From 13-2-20CM-68-14 sp046723355 (GTDB taxonomy: Bacteria > Actinomycetota > Thermoleophilia > Gaiellales > Gaiellaceae): a stretch of DNA of 7,891 nucleotides. A model generated the notes under the pieces. It was not told where the DNA came from. It saw only the letters and a list, made by a program, of their open reading frames with translations, and searched no databases. Position 1 is the first letter of the stretch; each line of letters begins with the position of its first letter. The DNA lies in NCBI GenBank assembly GCA_046723355.1, contig JBKOUJ010000089.1, forward strand, positions 1-7,891. The letters are read 5' to 3'. Positions 7,786 to 7,891 of this stretch are shown here, piece after piece. The position numbers and the translations under genes are program-made.

Positions 7786-7791
7786 TATACT
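7786..7791 (+). promoter_or_regulatory. -10 box TATACT before the mutase B12 subunit
   Basis: TATACT (5 of 6 matches to TATAAT) ends 8 bases before the GTG at 7800, so the transcript would be leaderless or nearly so. The gap to the divergent hydrolase gene is only 30 bp. On the other strand TATATG (7789 down to 7784) is a weaker -10 candidate, 14 bases from the hydrolase ATG, suggesting another compact divergent promoter. No -35 element is seen. Confidence 0.55.
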
Positions 7792-7799
7792 TGCCGCCC

Positions 7800-7891
7800 G
7801 TGGCCCGCAAGATCCGAGTCGTGATCGCAAAACCCGGCCTTGACGGACACGATCGCGGGGCCAAGATCATCGCACGCGCGCTACGGGATGC
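7800..7891 (+). CDS. Acyl-CoA mutase cobalamin-binding (small) subunit, 5' end only
   Basis: Thirty codons and two extra bases are visible before the window ends. They begin MARKIRVVIAKPGLDGHDRG and continue into AKIIARALRD. KPGLDGHDRGAK is the cobalamin-binding motif DxHxxG of the methylmalonyl-/isobutyryl-CoA mutase family: D15, H17 (lower axial ligand that displaces dimethylbenzimidazole from cobalt) and G20. Beginning directly at this strand, without an upstream mutase domain, matches a stand-alone B12 subunit of about 130-140 residues, as in IcmB, complementing the large subunit at 3968-5635, which lacks this domain. The GTG start sits 8 bases after TATACT. The rest of the gene lies outside the window, so length and downstream partners (for example a MeaB/ArgK-type G-protein chaperone) cannot be judged. 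Confidence 0.92.
   Translation, partial: MARKIRVVIAKPGLDGHDRGAKIIARALRD

Noticed and set aside
7770..7850. Upstream in-frame start of the metallo-hydrolase at 7850
   Set aside because: The added 27 residues do not resemble the family and would overlap the divergent B12-subunit gene. MKLTVAGCSPAWP is the natural start.

Overview
The window comes from a GC-rich bacterial chromosome, roughly 70% G+C by eye. The likely source is an actinobacterium of the Thermoleophilia/Rubrobacteria kind. This placement is an inference from the base composition, the frequent GTG starts, and the mix of acyl-CoA mutase, PduO-type adenosyltransferase and single-pass NTF2-like/hypothetical proteins. I see no mobile element, CRISPR array, tRNA or rRNA.

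Layout. (1) 1-112: a leader with two hairpins, then a REC/HD-GYP response regulator (113-1186, +), predicted to degrade cyclic di-GMP, ending at a strong hairpin terminator (1229-1260). (2) 1294-1719 (-): a small lipoprotein with an NTF2-like look, divergent from an acyl-CoA dehydrogenase (1747-2910, +). (3) 2928-3365 (-): a GNAT acetyltransferase, divergent from a cob(I)alamin adenosyltransferase (3383-3958, +). Just after the latter lies a B12-dependent acyl-CoA mutase large subunit (3968-5635, +). (4) 5667-6239 and 6283-7035 (+): two related membrane-anchored proteins of unknown function, an old tandem duplication. (5) 7044-7769 (-): an RNase Z-like metallo-beta-lactamase-fold hydrolase, divergent from the start of a gene cut by the window edge (7800-7891, +). 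The visible part of that gene encodes the cobalamin-binding DxHxxG motif of the mutase small subunit.

The metabolic core is adenosyltransferase + mutase large subunit + mutase B12 subunit + acyl-CoA dehydrogenase. The large subunit looks like methylmalonyl-CoA mutase overall. However, the two residues that recognise the malonyl carboxylate (Tyr89 and Arg207 in Propionibacterium MutB) are Phe85 and Gln203 here. That pair is the signature of isobutyryl-CoA mutase, so I read the system as interconverting isobutyryl-CoA and butyryl-CoA (valine or short-chain fatty acid metabolism), with the dehydrogenase acting on one of these esters.

The most striking non-coding signal is a recurring TANNNT box only 4-10 bases before the start codon of seven of the ten genes, with no Shine-Dalgarno sequence. 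This implies leaderless mRNAs. At 3366-3382 a single 7-bp sequence, TAATCTA, carries overlapping -10 boxes on both strands, each exactly 6 bases from a GTG start. The HD-GYP gene is the exception: it has a long structured leader and a Shine-Dalgarno-like AAGGGG.
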